Made by a program: the position numbers and the translations under genes. The notes below the pieces were generated by a model, which made no database searches, had not been told where the DNA came from, and was given only the letters and a program-made list of their open reading frames with translations. Shown piece after piece: positions 1 to 7,011 of a stretch of 24,720 nucleotides of DNA. Positions within the stretch are counted from its first letter, which is position 1. Every line of letters starts with the position of its first letter. This stretch comes from Planctomycetia bacterium (lineage in GTDB: Bacteria > Planctomycetota > Phycisphaerae > Phycisphaerales > SM1A02). The DNA lies in NCBI GenBank assembly GCA_005799475.1, contig SYGQ01000013.1, positions 1-24,720 of the forward strand. Reading direction: 5' to 3'.

Positions 1-408
1 GCCCGCGACAATCCACTCGGGCGCGACCGCAAGTGTGATGGCCGTTCGGGAGGGCGCGGGCGCCATGGCCGGGGGAAAGGCCTTTGTGCGACGGGCGCCG
101 GACCTTAGCCACGAGAGGAGCGCCGCACGTTCTTCCGGAGCGAGCCGCCTGCACCCGAGAAGTGGCGCGGATCGATCACCCGGCAGCCACGGAGGCATGA
201 GACCGTCCTCGACGGCTTTCGCGGCCGTCAGTGCGCGTCGGTGGCGCGGGGCGTCACTCTCAAGGTCAACATCCACGGGTGAGCCGCTTCGGTGGCAGTC
301 GAGGCACCGATGCACGAAGACATGCTCCCCAGCGGCGATCGCCGTCGAATCGTCGATCGCGGGAGCGACACTCAGCCTCGTGGCGAGGAGAGCCGCCTCG
401 GCGATCAC
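1..408 (-). CDS. Partial c-type cytochrome domain protein (N-terminal part, runs off left edge)
   Basis: This reading frame stays open for 136 codons from a GTG at 408 to base 1, so the C-terminal part lies outside the window. The GTG overlaps the TGA of the upstream cupredoxin gene in a GTGA junction, which indicates translational coupling and sets the start. The protein has a haem c attachment motif CLDCH (residues 35-39), then GLMPPWLPG (MPPW at 71-74), then a segment LAPEERAALLSWLRSGA. This order (CxxCH, MPPW, an L-x2-E-x5-L-x-W helix ending in GA) is known from planctomycete cytochrome domains that precede copper type II monooxygenase-like or redoxin-like domains. The downstream domain cannot be seen here. 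The N-terminus is mildly hydrophobic and may be a poor signal peptide; haem c attachment would require export. The opposite strand is also open here but encodes no recognisable motif. Confidence 0.82.
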   Translation of the reverse strand, partial: MIAEAALLATRLSVAPAIDDSTAIAAGEHVFVHRCLDCHRSGSPVDVDLESDAPRHRRALTAAKAVEDGLMPPWLPGDRSAPLLGCRRLAPEERAALLSWLRSGARRTKAFPPAMAPAPSRTAITLAVAPEWIVAG

Positions 409-902
409 GGCAACCAGTTCGCCAGGATCACGCTCATGTCGAGCGCATTGACAACGCCGTCATCGTTGATGTCGCAGACGGCGTCGGCAGAGCCCCACGC
501 CCCCAGCAACTGTGTCATGTCGAGGCCGTTCACATGGCCGTCTCCATTGAGATCGCCCGGTGCCGCGCTCGCCGCGACATTGATCGTTCCCGTCATGAAG
601 TAGAAGCAGTGCGGGATGCAGAAGTACCCGATTGACTCTCCGGCGGCCGACGCGGGGACAACCCACGAAAATGACGTTGCTGCAGAGGAGAGGTCGCCGT
701 CGAAGAGTCCGTCGGGCGTGCAGTTGGTGCCGCTCGTGACGGTGTGGCCGCCTCCGGTCCACATCCAGTGAATCGTGTCACCGACCGCGGCGTTCACGAC
801 GGCCGGACTGAATGTCGCTCCGGCCTGTTGCACATGGATGACGGCGGCCTGCGCGGAGGATGCGGCAAACACGAGGGAGAGAGTGGCGATTCGTCGTTGC
901 AT
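405..902 (-). CDS. Secreted cupredoxin (plastocyanin-like) with C-terminal dockerin-like repeats
   Basis: 165 residues from the ATG at 902, chosen because a signal peptide follows at once (cleavage near SSAQA/AVIHV, residue 19) and GAGG lies 7 nt upstream. Residues 20-110 look like a type I copper domain: GDTIHWMW and GGHTVTSG supply His53, and YFCIPHCFYFMTG supplies Cys95, His98 and Met103, the usual His-Cys-His-Met copper ligands. An extra Cys99 directly follows the ligand His98. Residues 117-165 hold two EF-hand-like dockerin duplets (DLNGDGHVNGLD and DINDDGVVNALD), as in many secreted Phycisphaerae proteins. The likely role is a periplasmic or surface electron carrier or copper-binding protein, with the dockerin-like tail acting as a calcium-binding module of unknown partner. 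The downstream c-type cytochrome overlaps its stop codon, so electron exchange between the two is plausible but inferred. Confidence 0.85.
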   Translation of the reverse strand: MQRRIATLSLVFAASSAQAAVIHVQQAGATFSPAVVNAAVGDTIHWMWTGGGHTVTSGTNCTPDGLFDGDLSSAATSFSWVVPASAAGESIGYFCIPHCFYFMTGTINVAASAAPGDLNGDGHVNGLDMTQLLGAWGSADAVCDINDDGVVNALDMSVILANWLP

Positions 903-936
903 GATGGAACCTCGAACGGGACTGTGGGGAGTGGGG

Positions 937-948
937 ACTCTAAGGATA
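937..948 (-). promoter_or_regulatory. Candidate -10 elements for the cupredoxin gene
   Basis: On the minus strand TATCCT (948-943) is directly followed by TAGAGT (942-937). Either fits a TANNNT -10 element and would give a leader of roughly 30-40 nt carrying the GAGG ribosome-binding site at 913-910. This gene therefore seems to have a conventional leader, unlike many others here. No clear -35 was seen. The rest of the 127-bp gap (903-1029) shows no gene or convincing terminator. Confidence 0.4.
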
Positions 949-1029
949 CCGAGCAGCGCGAACTTCCCGCGAACGCCAGATTGTTCCCCGCGATCGGCGC
1001 GATTCAAGCGAGTCGTTCCGAAATCTCGA

Positions 1030-3069
1030 CTACGAAGTTGCTGAGAGGCGATGCGCGGCCCTGAGGGGCTTCTCGGCCTTGCGGGCGGAAGCGATTCGCC
1101 GCAATTCTTCAGCGTCGGCGAACTCTTCACCGAACCTGACGAGGCGGAGGCTGTTGGCGATCACGAACACATACGCCGCCGCCTGATAGAAGGGCGTGAC
1201 CCAGATCTGGATTTGACCGGTGGCCGCGAGCCCGAGTCCAACGAGCGCCAGGAGCAGACTCGCCGCAATGTTGACCGCGATCACGCCGCGCGCCTTCGCC
1301 GCGAGCTCGAGGAGGAACGGAATGTGCCGGAGGTCCTCGTTCATAAGGGCGACGCCCGCGCTGTTGGTCGCGATGTCGCTTCCGGAGAGTCCCATCGCCA
1401 CGCCCACATCGGCACTCGCAAGGATCGGTCCATCGTTGATGCCGTCGCCAACAACGAGCACGCGATGTCCGCGCTTGATGAGGTACTTGAGTTCCTCGTG
1501 CTTCTCTTCAGGGAGGCACTCCGCCTCGATGGTGTCGACGCCCACGGCCTCGCCGACCTGCTTCGCCACGGCGAGCCGGTCGCCAGTGAAGATGCAGACC
1601 CGCCGCACCCCAAGAGCCCGAAGTCGCGCGACGGTCTCGGCCGCATTCGTGCGAAGTTTGTCTTCGAGCCCGACGGCGCCGAGGTAGCGGCCGTCCTTCA
1701 GGACATGCACGCTCGACATGCCGGGAATCTTCCCTTCCACTTCAGCAATGGCAGCCGTTGCGGCTTCGTTCACCTCGCGCAGCCAGTTCGCGCGGCCCGC
1801 GTGCAGCGTCGAACCCGACGCCGTGCGCGCGATCACGCCGCGACCGTGAATCTCTTCGTACCCCGTGAGCGCCTCGGGTCGGATCCGTGCTCGTTCGGCG
1901 GTCTCGAGGATGCTCCTCGCGAGCGGATGATTCGAAGATTGTTCGCAGTCGGCCGCCGCCTGAAGGAGTGCGGCGCCATCACTTCCTTCGGCGGGCGCGA
2001 GGCGGCTGACGCTGAATTTTCCGTTGGTGAGCGTGCCCGTCTTGTCCAGCACCACCGTGTCGATGCGCGCCGCTGACTCGAGCGTGCGCGTCTGCTTGAT
2101 CATGATGCCGAGCCGTGCGGCCGAAGCGAACGCCGCGACCATCGCGGTCGGGTAAGCGATGAGGAGCGCGCCCGGGCATGTCACGACGAGGACCGTGATC
2201 GCGCGCACCGACGCCTGCGCACGCACGGCGGCTTGGTCGCTCTTGCTCGTGAAAAACCAAACGAGCCCGGCGACCATCAGCACAACCGGAACGTAGTAGG
2301 AGGCGAGCCGCTCGATCAGTTCCTGCCGGTCGCTGCGTGACTTCTCCGCCTCGCGGATCAGCGACTCGACTTTTCCGATTGTGGTTTCGCCCGCGACGGC
2401 GGTCACCTCGATGTCGATCTGGCCGGTGAGGTTCGTCGTGCCCGCGTAAACCGCGAGACCCGCCTGCGCTTCGATCGGCACCGCCTCGCCGGTCAGCGAG
2501 GCTTGATTGATATTGCTGGTCCCTCGGATCACGCGCCCATCGGCCGGGAGATTCTCGCCCGGACGAACGCGCACGACTTCCCCGACCCTGAGGTCAGAGC
2601 GTCGCACCTCGCGCTCCGCGCCGGCAGCGTCGACGACGCGCGCTTCGTCTGGCGTAAGTTCAAGGAGTTCGCGAATCGCGCGCTGCGCGCCCCACGCGGT
2701 CCGTGAGAGGACGAGTTCCGAGAGCCAGAGGAAAAACGCAAGGAATCCCGCCGCGAGATAGAGCTGATTCGCCACCGCCGCAAGCACCGCGAGCGTGGCG
2801 AGCGAGTCGCTCGAGGGGCGGCCCGCACGCAGTTCACGCAGTGCGCCCGAGGCCATGGGCACCATGAGGATGAGCGCGCCGATCACGGCCGGAATCTGAG
2901 CCACGGAGTCCTCGATCCCCAGCGCCGCCTCGCCGAGCCACGACACCAAGAGGAGCATCCCCCCGCAGAGAGCGAGGAAGAGTTTTCGTTCAAGGCGTGC
3001 GCCGCCCTGCGCCGAGTCGTTCTCGGGCGTGGCGCGGTCGTGGGCAAGTCCGCTTGGAATCGTCGTCAT
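1030..3069 (-). CDS. P1B-type heavy-metal translocating ATPase with a CPG membrane motif
   Basis: 679 residues from the ATG at 3069. It should pump a transition-metal ion across the inner membrane using ATP. Visible elements in order: four hydrophobic segments (about 29-49, 56-76, 88-106, 107-121), the actuator motif TGEAVP (193-198), membrane segments near 259-274 and 291-310 with CPG at 298-300, the phosphorylation site DKTGT (342-346), NHPLA with the P1B-specific HP at 381-382, TGD (495-497), GDGIND (541-546) and two last membrane helices. The usual CPC or SPC metal site is CPG here, and no N-terminal metal-binding domain (CxxC) is present. The last helix reads YVFVIANSLRL and lacks the Met-Ser-Ser pattern of copper pumps, so the metal cannot be assigned; zinc, cadmium or another ion is possible. 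It is divergent from gpsA and lies 127 bp upstream of the cupredoxin gene. Confidence 0.9.
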   Translation of the reverse strand: MTTIPSGLAHDRATPENDSAQGGARLERKLFLALCGGMLLLVSWLGEAALGIEDSVAQIPAVIGALILMVPMASGALRELRAGRPSSDSLATLAVLAAVANQLYLAAGFLAFFLWLSELVLSRTAWGAQRAIRELLELTPDEARVVDAAGAEREVRRSDLRVGEVVRVRPGENLPADGRVIRGTSNINQASLTGEAVPIEAQAGLAVYAGTTNLTGQIDIEVTAVAGETTIGKVESLIREAEKSRSDRQELIERLASYYVPVVLMVAGLVWFFTSKSDQAAVRAQASVRAITVLVVTCPGALLIAYPTAMVAAFASAARLGIMIKQTRTLESAARIDTVVLDKTGTLTNGKFSVSRLAPAEGSDGAALLQAAADCEQSSNHPLARSILETAERARIRPEALTGYEEIHGRGVIARTASGSTLHAGRANWLREVNEAATAAIAEVEGKIPGMSSVHVLKDGRYLGAVGLEDKLRTNAAETVARLRALGVRRVCIFTGDRLAVAKQVGEAVGVDTIEAECLPEEKHEELKYLIKRGHRVLVVGDGINDGPILASADVGVAMGLSGSDIATNSAGVALMNEDLRHIPFLLELAAKARGVIAVNIAASLLLALVGLGLAATGQIQIWVTPFYQAAAYVFVIANSLRLVRFGEEFADAEELRRIASARKAEKPLRAAHRLSATS

Positions 3070-3097
3070 GGCGGTTGGCGCGAGGGCGAGGGAAGAG

Positions 3098-3106
3098 AGC
3101 GTAGCA
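3098..3106 (-). promoter_or_regulatory. Extended -10 candidate for the P-type ATPase
   Basis: The minus strand reads TG-C-TACGCT (3106-3098), an extended -10 form, 28 nt before the ATPase ATG at 3069. It would give a short leader of about 20 nt. No -35 or Shine-Dalgarno sequence was recognised. Confidence 0.42.
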
Positions 3107-3126
3107 CCTCGACGCGGCCCCCGGCG

Positions 3127-3135
3127 TGGTAGGGT
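3127..3135 (+). promoter_or_regulatory. Extended -10 candidate for gpsA, leaderless spacing
   Basis: TG-G-TAGGGT ends at 3135, only 6 nt before the gpsA ATG at 3142, so transcription would begin at or next to the A of the start codon. The AGGG inside it could instead be a weak ribosome-binding site at 7-nt spacing; sequence alone does not separate the two readings. Confidence 0.45.
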
Positions 3136-3141
3136 CTTCGC

Positions 3142-4134
3142 ATGCCGCTACGCGTTTGCGTGATCGGATGCGGACAGTTCGGACTCGTGCTCGCCTCACA
3201 TGCGGTGCGCTGCGGACACGACACCACGCTGTGGGCACGGACCGAGGCCGAGCGTGAGCCACTCGAGCGCACGCGAGTCTCCCCGCGACTTCCCGGGTTC
3301 GCGCTTCCGGTGTCGGTGCGCGTCACGAACGACGCGACGGGTGCGGTGACGGATGCGGATCTTGTCATCACTGCCATTCCGTCGCAGTACGCCCGGAGCG
3401 TCTGGACGGTTCTTGGCCGATCCTTGCCGAAGTCGGCCATCCTCGTCAGCGTCGCGAAAGGCCTTGAGGTGGGGACGCTCCTTCGACCTTCAGAAGTCCT
3501 TCGCGAATGCGCGCCGGGCGCCGAAGTGGTTTCTCTGTCGGGTCCGACGATCGCCTCGGAGGTCGGGGGTGGTCTTCCAACGGCACTCGTGGCCGCCGGC
3601 TGCGCGCAGGCCGCCGATGTCGTCCAAAGGACCCTGGCCGGTGATGTGTGGCGGGTCTACACGAGCACGGACCAGATTGGCGTCGAGGTGGCTGGGGCCC
3701 TCAAGAATGTGATCGCGCTTGCCGCGGGAATGACCGACGGCATGCGGCTCGGGACGAACGCGAAGGCGACACTTCTCGCGCGCGGGATCGCGGAGATTGC
3801 GCGACTCGGAGTGGACCTGGGAGCGCAGCGCGAGACGTTTTACGGCGTGGCTGGAGTCGGTGACCTCGCGACCACTTGCTTCAGCCCCGAGGGTCGCAAC
3901 CGCACGCTTGGCGAGCGACTGGGCGCGGGCGAGTCGCTCGCGAATGCGCTGGCGTCCATGCACGCGGTGGTCGAGGGCGTCGACACATGTCGCGCGGCGG
4001 TCGAACTCGCGGCGGCGCGCAGGATCGACATGCCGTTGGCGAGGGCGGTGCACGGCGTTCTCTTCGGTGGCCTCTCGCCGCGCGCGGCACTGATCGAACT
4101 CATGCGCCGCGAGGGGACCGCCGAGCGCGTCTAG
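3142..4134 (+). CDS. gpsA: Glycerol-3-phosphate dehydrogenase [NAD(P)+]
   Basis: 330 residues, the normal length for GpsA. The cytosolic enzyme reduces dihydroxyacetone phosphate to sn-glycerol-3-phosphate, the backbone precursor of phospholipids. The N-terminal Rossmann motif is GCGQFG (9-14), a variant of the usual GxGxWG with Phe for Trp. Family landmarks follow: SVAKGLE (Lys106), LSGPTIASEVGGGLPTA (132-148, usually LSGPSFA-EV), ALKNV (Lys188, the expected catalytic lysine), the helix beginning NAKATLLARGIAE, GVAGVGDLATTC (235-246) and GRNRTLG (251-257). The gene is divergent from the metal ATPase across 72 bp. It ends convergently with the pseudouridine synthase gene, and the two stop codons share the palindrome CTAG. 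Confidence 0.95.
   Translation: MPLRVCVIGCGQFGLVLASHAVRCGHDTTLWARTEAEREPLERTRVSPRLPGFALPVSVRVTNDATGAVTDADLVITAIPSQYARSVWTVLGRSLPKSAILVSVAKGLEVGTLLRPSEVLRECAPGAEVVSLSGPTIASEVGGGLPTALVAAGCAQAADVVQRTLAGDVWRVYTSTDQIGVEVAGALKNVIALAAGMTDGMRLGTNAKATLLARGIAEIARLGVDLGAQRETFYGVAGVGDLATTCFSPEGRNRTLGERLGAGESLANALASMHAVVEGVDTCRAAVELAAARRIDMPLARAVHGVLFGGLSPRAALIELMRREGTAERV
4131..4134. other. Shared palindromic stop codons (CTAG) of two convergent genes
   Basis: The gpsA stop TAG (4132-4134, plus) and the rluD-type stop TAG (4133-4131, minus) both use the self-complementary CTAG, so the genes overlap tail to tail by 3 bp. No terminator can fit between them, and any terminator must lie inside the opposing coding sequence. 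Confidence 0.9.
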
Positions 4135-5273
4135 TTTCCCATTGCGTCGTCGGCCGACACGACCGTCCCGCCGAGCGAGAGCTTCTTCGGCGTCCCATTG
4201 GCGCGCAGTACCTCGACGCAACGACGGATGTCGGGCCACAGCGGCGCGCGGAACTCCAGCGGCGCGTTGCTGATCGGATGCGTGAACGACAGGTAGGCCG
4301 CGTGCAACGCCTGTCGTGTGATGATGAGCGGGTCGCCGGTGCCGCCCAAATCGCGCTCGGAACTGTGCCGTCCGCCGTACATATCGTCGCCGAGGATCGG
4401 GTATCCGATGTGGGAGAGGTGGACTCGGATCTGATGCGTGCGACCGGTTCGCAGTTCGAGTTCGACGAGGGAATGCCGTTCGTACTCCTCGAGGACTCGG
4501 TAGACGGTCTGCGATTCCTTCCCAGTCTCGTCGTGCCGGACGGCGTACTTTTCGCGGATCGTCGGGTGCTTGCCGAGCGGCAGGTCGATGAGGTCGGCCA
4601 CCGGCTCCATGTGGCCGTGCACAAGCGCGATGTATCGCTTCTTGGTTGATCGGTTTTCGAACTGCTTGCCCAGCCGCCAATGGGCGGTGTCGTTCTTGGC
4701 CGCAACCATCAAGCCGCTTGTCATCTTGTCGAGCCGATGGACGACGCCAGGTCGCGCAAACTCTGCGCCGACCGTTGAAAGTTGCCCCCCCGAGACATTG
4801 TGAAAGTGCCACGCGAGAGCGTTGATGAGCGTTCCGGACTTGTGGCTGCGCGCCGGGTGCACAATAAGTCCCGGTTGCTTGTTGACGACGATGAGGTGCT
4901 CATCTTCGAAGACGACCGTGAGCGGGATCTCCTCGCGAGGAATCTCCGAACTCGGCGGCGGCGGCAGGACCGCGTCGATTCGGTCACCAAGTCGAAGGCG
5001 CGTGCTGGCCTTGGCCACGCGACCGTTGACTCGAACCGCGTCCTCGTCGATGAGCCGCTGGAGCGCGGTTCGGCTGAGGAAGGGGACGCGATCGACGAGG
5101 TACTTGTCGAGCCGCTTGTCGAGGTCGTGGCTAAGTGTGAAATGGACGGCGACGGGCGCGTCGTCATCGATCGCCGCAGCCTCTTCGTACATGGCGAAGA
5201 GCGCGTCGCGGTCGACGGTTCCCGCCGGCGTCAGGAGCGGTCGCGGTGGGTCGGGCGCGCCTTGAGCGGTCAA
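4131..5273 (-). CDS. rluD: RluA/RluD-family pseudouridine synthase
   Basis: 380 residues. The enzyme isomerises uridine to pseudouridine, in this family usually in 23S rRNA (RluD acts at helix 69), though the exact target cannot be read from sequence. An S4 RNA-binding domain occupies about 53-100 (RLDKYLVDRVPFLSR, VRVNGRVA). The catalytic domain has VVNKQPGLIVHPARSHKSGTLINAL and the hallmark HRLDKMTSGLMV with the nucleophile Asp182, followed by GRTHQIRVHL. The chosen start is TTG at 5273, which overlaps the TGA of the upstream membrane-protein gene as TTGA. There is no Shine-Dalgarno sequence before it, which favours coupled translation. The next downstream starts would still keep the S4 domain, so the first 20-30 residues are uncertain. 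It ends head-on against gpsA. Confidence 0.88.
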   Translation of the reverse strand: MTAQGAPDPPRPLLTPAGTVDRDALFAMYEEAAAIDDDAPVAVHFTLSHDLDKRLDKYLVDRVPFLSRTALQRLIDEDAVRVNGRVAKASTRLRLGDRIDAVLPPPPSSEIPREEIPLTVVFEDEHLIVVNKQPGLIVHPARSHKSGTLINALAWHFHNVSGGQLSTVGAEFARPGVVHRLDKMTSGLMVAAKNDTAHWRLGKQFENRSTKKRYIALVHGHMEPVADLIDLPLGKHPTIREKYAVRHDETGKESQTVYRVLEEYERHSLVELELRTGRTHQIRVHLSHIGYPILGDDMYGGRHSSERDLGGTGDPLIITRQALHAAYLSFTHPISNAPLEFRAPLWPDIRRCVEVLRANGTPKKLSLGGTVVSADDAMGN

Positions 5274-6094
5274 GGAGTCGGAGCCGGCGCGGGCGCTGGC
5301 GCTGGTTCGGGTGCAGGTGCCGGCGCCGGCTCGGTCGCGGGGATCACCGCAGCGCCATCACCCAAGAGCAGCTTGAGCGCGTCGGCTTCGGCCGAGAGGT
5401 TCCCGCCTCCCGGAGTGACGGTCGTCGGTGCGACGGCGACCGGTGCAGGCGGAATCGGGTACTGGGTCGAAATCATGCCCAGCGACGCGAGCCGCGCATC
5501 GGCGTTTTTCACAAGCCAAGGGAAGTGGGTTCCGGCCGCGCGCTTTGCATTCTCGAGCGCACCCTTCGCGGCGTCGATGTCACCCTGGGACTCCGCGACG
5601 GCGGCCCGTCCGAACCAAGCGCTCACCTCGAAGGCACGCAATCCGCCACTGGTGTCGACTTGCGATGCCTTGATGACATCCCCGTAAAGCGTGTCCGCCT
5701 CGGCGAGCCATTCGAGCCGCAACTCAGGGGTGACGGTCGCGTCGCTGGCGGTCGCCTCGCGGTCGAAGCGCGTCCCCGTGAGGACGCTTTGGAGGTATCG
5801 GTCACCCGCAGTGAGCAGCGCGAATTCTGGCACGGAGTCGATGTCGCTGTGCTTGAGTGCGACATCCTTGAGGGCCGCGGGAATGTCGGCCGCATTGAGC
5901 TCGTTCCATGCCACATCGCGCGCTTGAGCCTCGCGGTTCTGCCACCAGTTCCATCCCATGACCAACGATGCGACGACCAGTGCCGCGAGCAGCCAGTTGG
6001 GCCCGCTGTTCTTGAGCCAGAAGACGAAGTCATCATTGATCCGACTCTCAGTAAGGTCGGTCTGCTGCACGGAGCCGAGTCGTTTGCGATCCAT
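5270..6094 (-). CDS. Membrane-anchored YfgM/TPR-like protein with a Pro-Ala tail
   Basis: 274 residues from the ATG at 6094. This start was chosen over upstream in-frame codons because the candidate promoter lies 10 nt before it. The first 30 residues are charged and soluble, then one membrane helix runs from about 33 to 51 (NWLLAALVVASLVMGWNWW). The region after it, about 52-215, is helical with TPR-like character (AWFGRAAVAESQGDIDAAKGALENAKRAA), as in YfgM-type ancillary proteins of the SecYEG or periplasmic folding machinery. The C-terminus is a Pro-Ala repeat tail. The function is not known; the YfgM comparison rests on topology and size, not on a diagnostic motif. It is co-transcribed with the rluD-type gene through a TTGA overlap and is divergent from the HAD phosphatase gene across only 26 bp. 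Confidence 0.75.
   Translation of the reverse strand: MDRKRLGSVQQTDLTESRINDDFVFWLKNSGPNWLLAALVVASLVMGWNWWQNREAQARDVAWNELNAADIPAALKDVALKHSDIDSVPEFALLTAGDRYLQSVLTGTRFDREATASDATVTPELRLEWLAEADTLYGDVIKASQVDTSGGLRAFEVSAWFGRAAVAESQGDIDAAKGALENAKRAAGTHFPWLVKNADARLASLGMISTQYPIPPAPVAVAPTTVTPGGGNLSAEADALKLLLGDGAAVIPATEPAPAPAPEPAPAPAPAPTP
5273..5341 (-). repeat. Low-complexity Pro-Ala coding repeat
   Basis: The 3' end of the membrane-protein gene encodes about 23 residues of alternating Pro-Ala with occasional Glu or Thr (for example PAPAPEPAPAPAPAPTP). The matching DNA is a run of GGCGCT- and GGTGC-like units. Such tails are flexible periplasmic extensions and are prone to slippage. Confidence 0.85.
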
Positions 6095-6104
6095 AGGATC
6101 GGCA

Positions 6105-6113
6105 AGTGTAGCA
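6105..6113 (-). promoter_or_regulatory. Extended -10 candidate for the YfgM-like/rluD operon
   Basis: The minus strand reads TG-C-TACACT (6113-6105), 10 nt before the ATG at 6094, which predicts a leader of only a few bases. It overlaps the -10 of the opposite gene by two bases (6109-6110). Its -35 region would lie inside the HAD coding sequence; no consensus -35 was seen. Confidence 0.5.
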
Positions 6114-6114
6114 T
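6109..6114 (+). promoter_or_regulatory. -10 candidate for the HAD phosphatase gene, leaderless spacing
   Basis: TAGCAT ends 6 nt before the ATG at 6121, so the transcript would start at the start codon. No Shine-Dalgarno sequence is present. The same nine bases TAGCATCGC occur before the gene at 20533. Confidence 0.5.
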
Positions 6115-6120
6115 CGCTCG

Positions 6121-7002
6121 ATGCGATCACGCCTGCTCGTGACCGACTTGGACGGCACGCTGTTGAACCGAAAGGGCAAGGTCTCCGAGGGAAATCTCGC
6201 GGCCCTTCGGCGCGCCATGAGCGAAGGGATCGAGGTGGTCGTCGCGACCGGTCGCGCGTGGATCGAGTGCGCCGACATCGTTCGTGGCGTGGTGCCGCAT
6301 GGGCATGCCATCACTGCAGGTGGAGCGGCGCTTCATGCGGTCGAGTCTGGCGCGTGCGAGGCGTCTGTGGCCATCCCGCACGACCTCGTCGATCACTGCA
6401 CGGCCAGTCTGCTTCGGCAGGGGCACCTTGCGCAACTTCTCAAGGATCCCCGTCGTGCCGGGTACGACTACCTCCTTGTCGGTGACGCGGCGCTCGATCC
6501 GGCGAGTCGTTGGTGGTTCTCGAGCCACCCATTGGCGACTCGTTCCGTGTCGACGCTGGAGGCATTCGAGGGCGGGCGGGAGGCGGCACTTTCGCATGTC
6601 CTCCGCGTCGGCACGGTGGCGTCCGCGAGTGAACTCGCCGCGGTGTCGAGGGGCATCCGCGCCGAGGTCGGCGAGCGACTCGCGATCAAGCATTGGCCCG
6701 CGCTTGTGGCCCTGGGTTCGGCCGGGATCGACACGCACCTGCTCGAAATCTTCGACGCCACCGTCGACAAGTGGACGATGGTGCTTCGGTTGTGCAAGGC
6801 GCGGGGGATCGACCCGCGCGATGTGGTGGCCGTCGGCGATGGGCTCAATGATGTGCAGATGCTTGAGTCCGCAGGACTCTCCTACGCCGTCGCCAACGCG
6901 GAGCCGGTCGTCGCCGCGGCGGGGCATCGGCAGGCCCCGCACCATGACGAAGACGCTCTCGCGTTTGTCGTTGACGAGCTGATTGCACGACGAGATCCCT
7001 AG
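6121..7002 (+). CDS. Cof-type HAD-superfamily hydrolase (sugar-phosphate phosphatase-like)
   Basis: 293 residues. All four HAD motifs are present: DLDGTLL with nucleophile Asp9 and acid Asp11, the motif II threonine in ATGRAW (42-47), Lys217 in ATVDKWTMV, and GDGLNDVQML (239-248) for magnesium binding. The cap between about 85 and 190 is of the large C2 type found in Cof proteins, which dephosphorylate sugar phosphates, flavin precursors and similar small molecules. The substrate cannot be named from sequence. The following oxidoreductase-like gene starts 9 bp downstream on the same strand; the TAG stop codon itself forms part of a candidate -10 for that gene. Confidence 0.9.
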   Translation: MRSRLLVTDLDGTLLNRKGKVSEGNLAALRRAMSEGIEVVVATGRAWIECADIVRGVVPHGHAITAGGAALHAVESGACEASVAIPHDLVDHCTASLLRQGHLAQLLKDPRRAGYDYLLVGDAALDPASRWWFSSHPLATRSVSTLEAFEGGREAALSHVLRVGTVASASELAAVSRGIRAEVGERLAIKHWPALVALGSAGIDTHLLEIFDATVDKWTMVLRLCKARGIDPRDVVAVGDGLNDVQMLESAGLSYAVANAEPVVAAAGHRQAPHHDEDALAFVVDELIARRDP

Positions 7003-7005
7003 AAT
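7000..7005 (+). promoter_or_regulatory. -10 candidate overlapping a stop codon, for the oxidoreductase-like gene
   Basis: TAGAAT begins with the TAG stop of the HAD gene and ends 6 nt before the GTG at 7012, the same spacing as at gpsA and the HAD gene. No Shine-Dalgarno sequence is seen, so this may be an internal leaderless promoter. Read-through from the upstream promoter remains equally possible. A TTGACG at 6971-6976 lies too far upstream (23-bp spacer) for a standard -35. Confidence 0.4.
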
Positions 7006-7011
7006 CACGCC

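Noticed and set aside
35..635. Several plus-strand open frames (for example 35-451 and 231-635)
   Set aside because: They encode Arg/Ser-rich sequence without motifs and lie opposite the cytochrome and cupredoxin genes, whose haem, copper and dockerin motifs are clear.
6971..6976. TTGACG as a -35 for the promoter candidate at 7000
   Set aside because: The spacer would be 23 bp, well outside the usual 16-19 bp.
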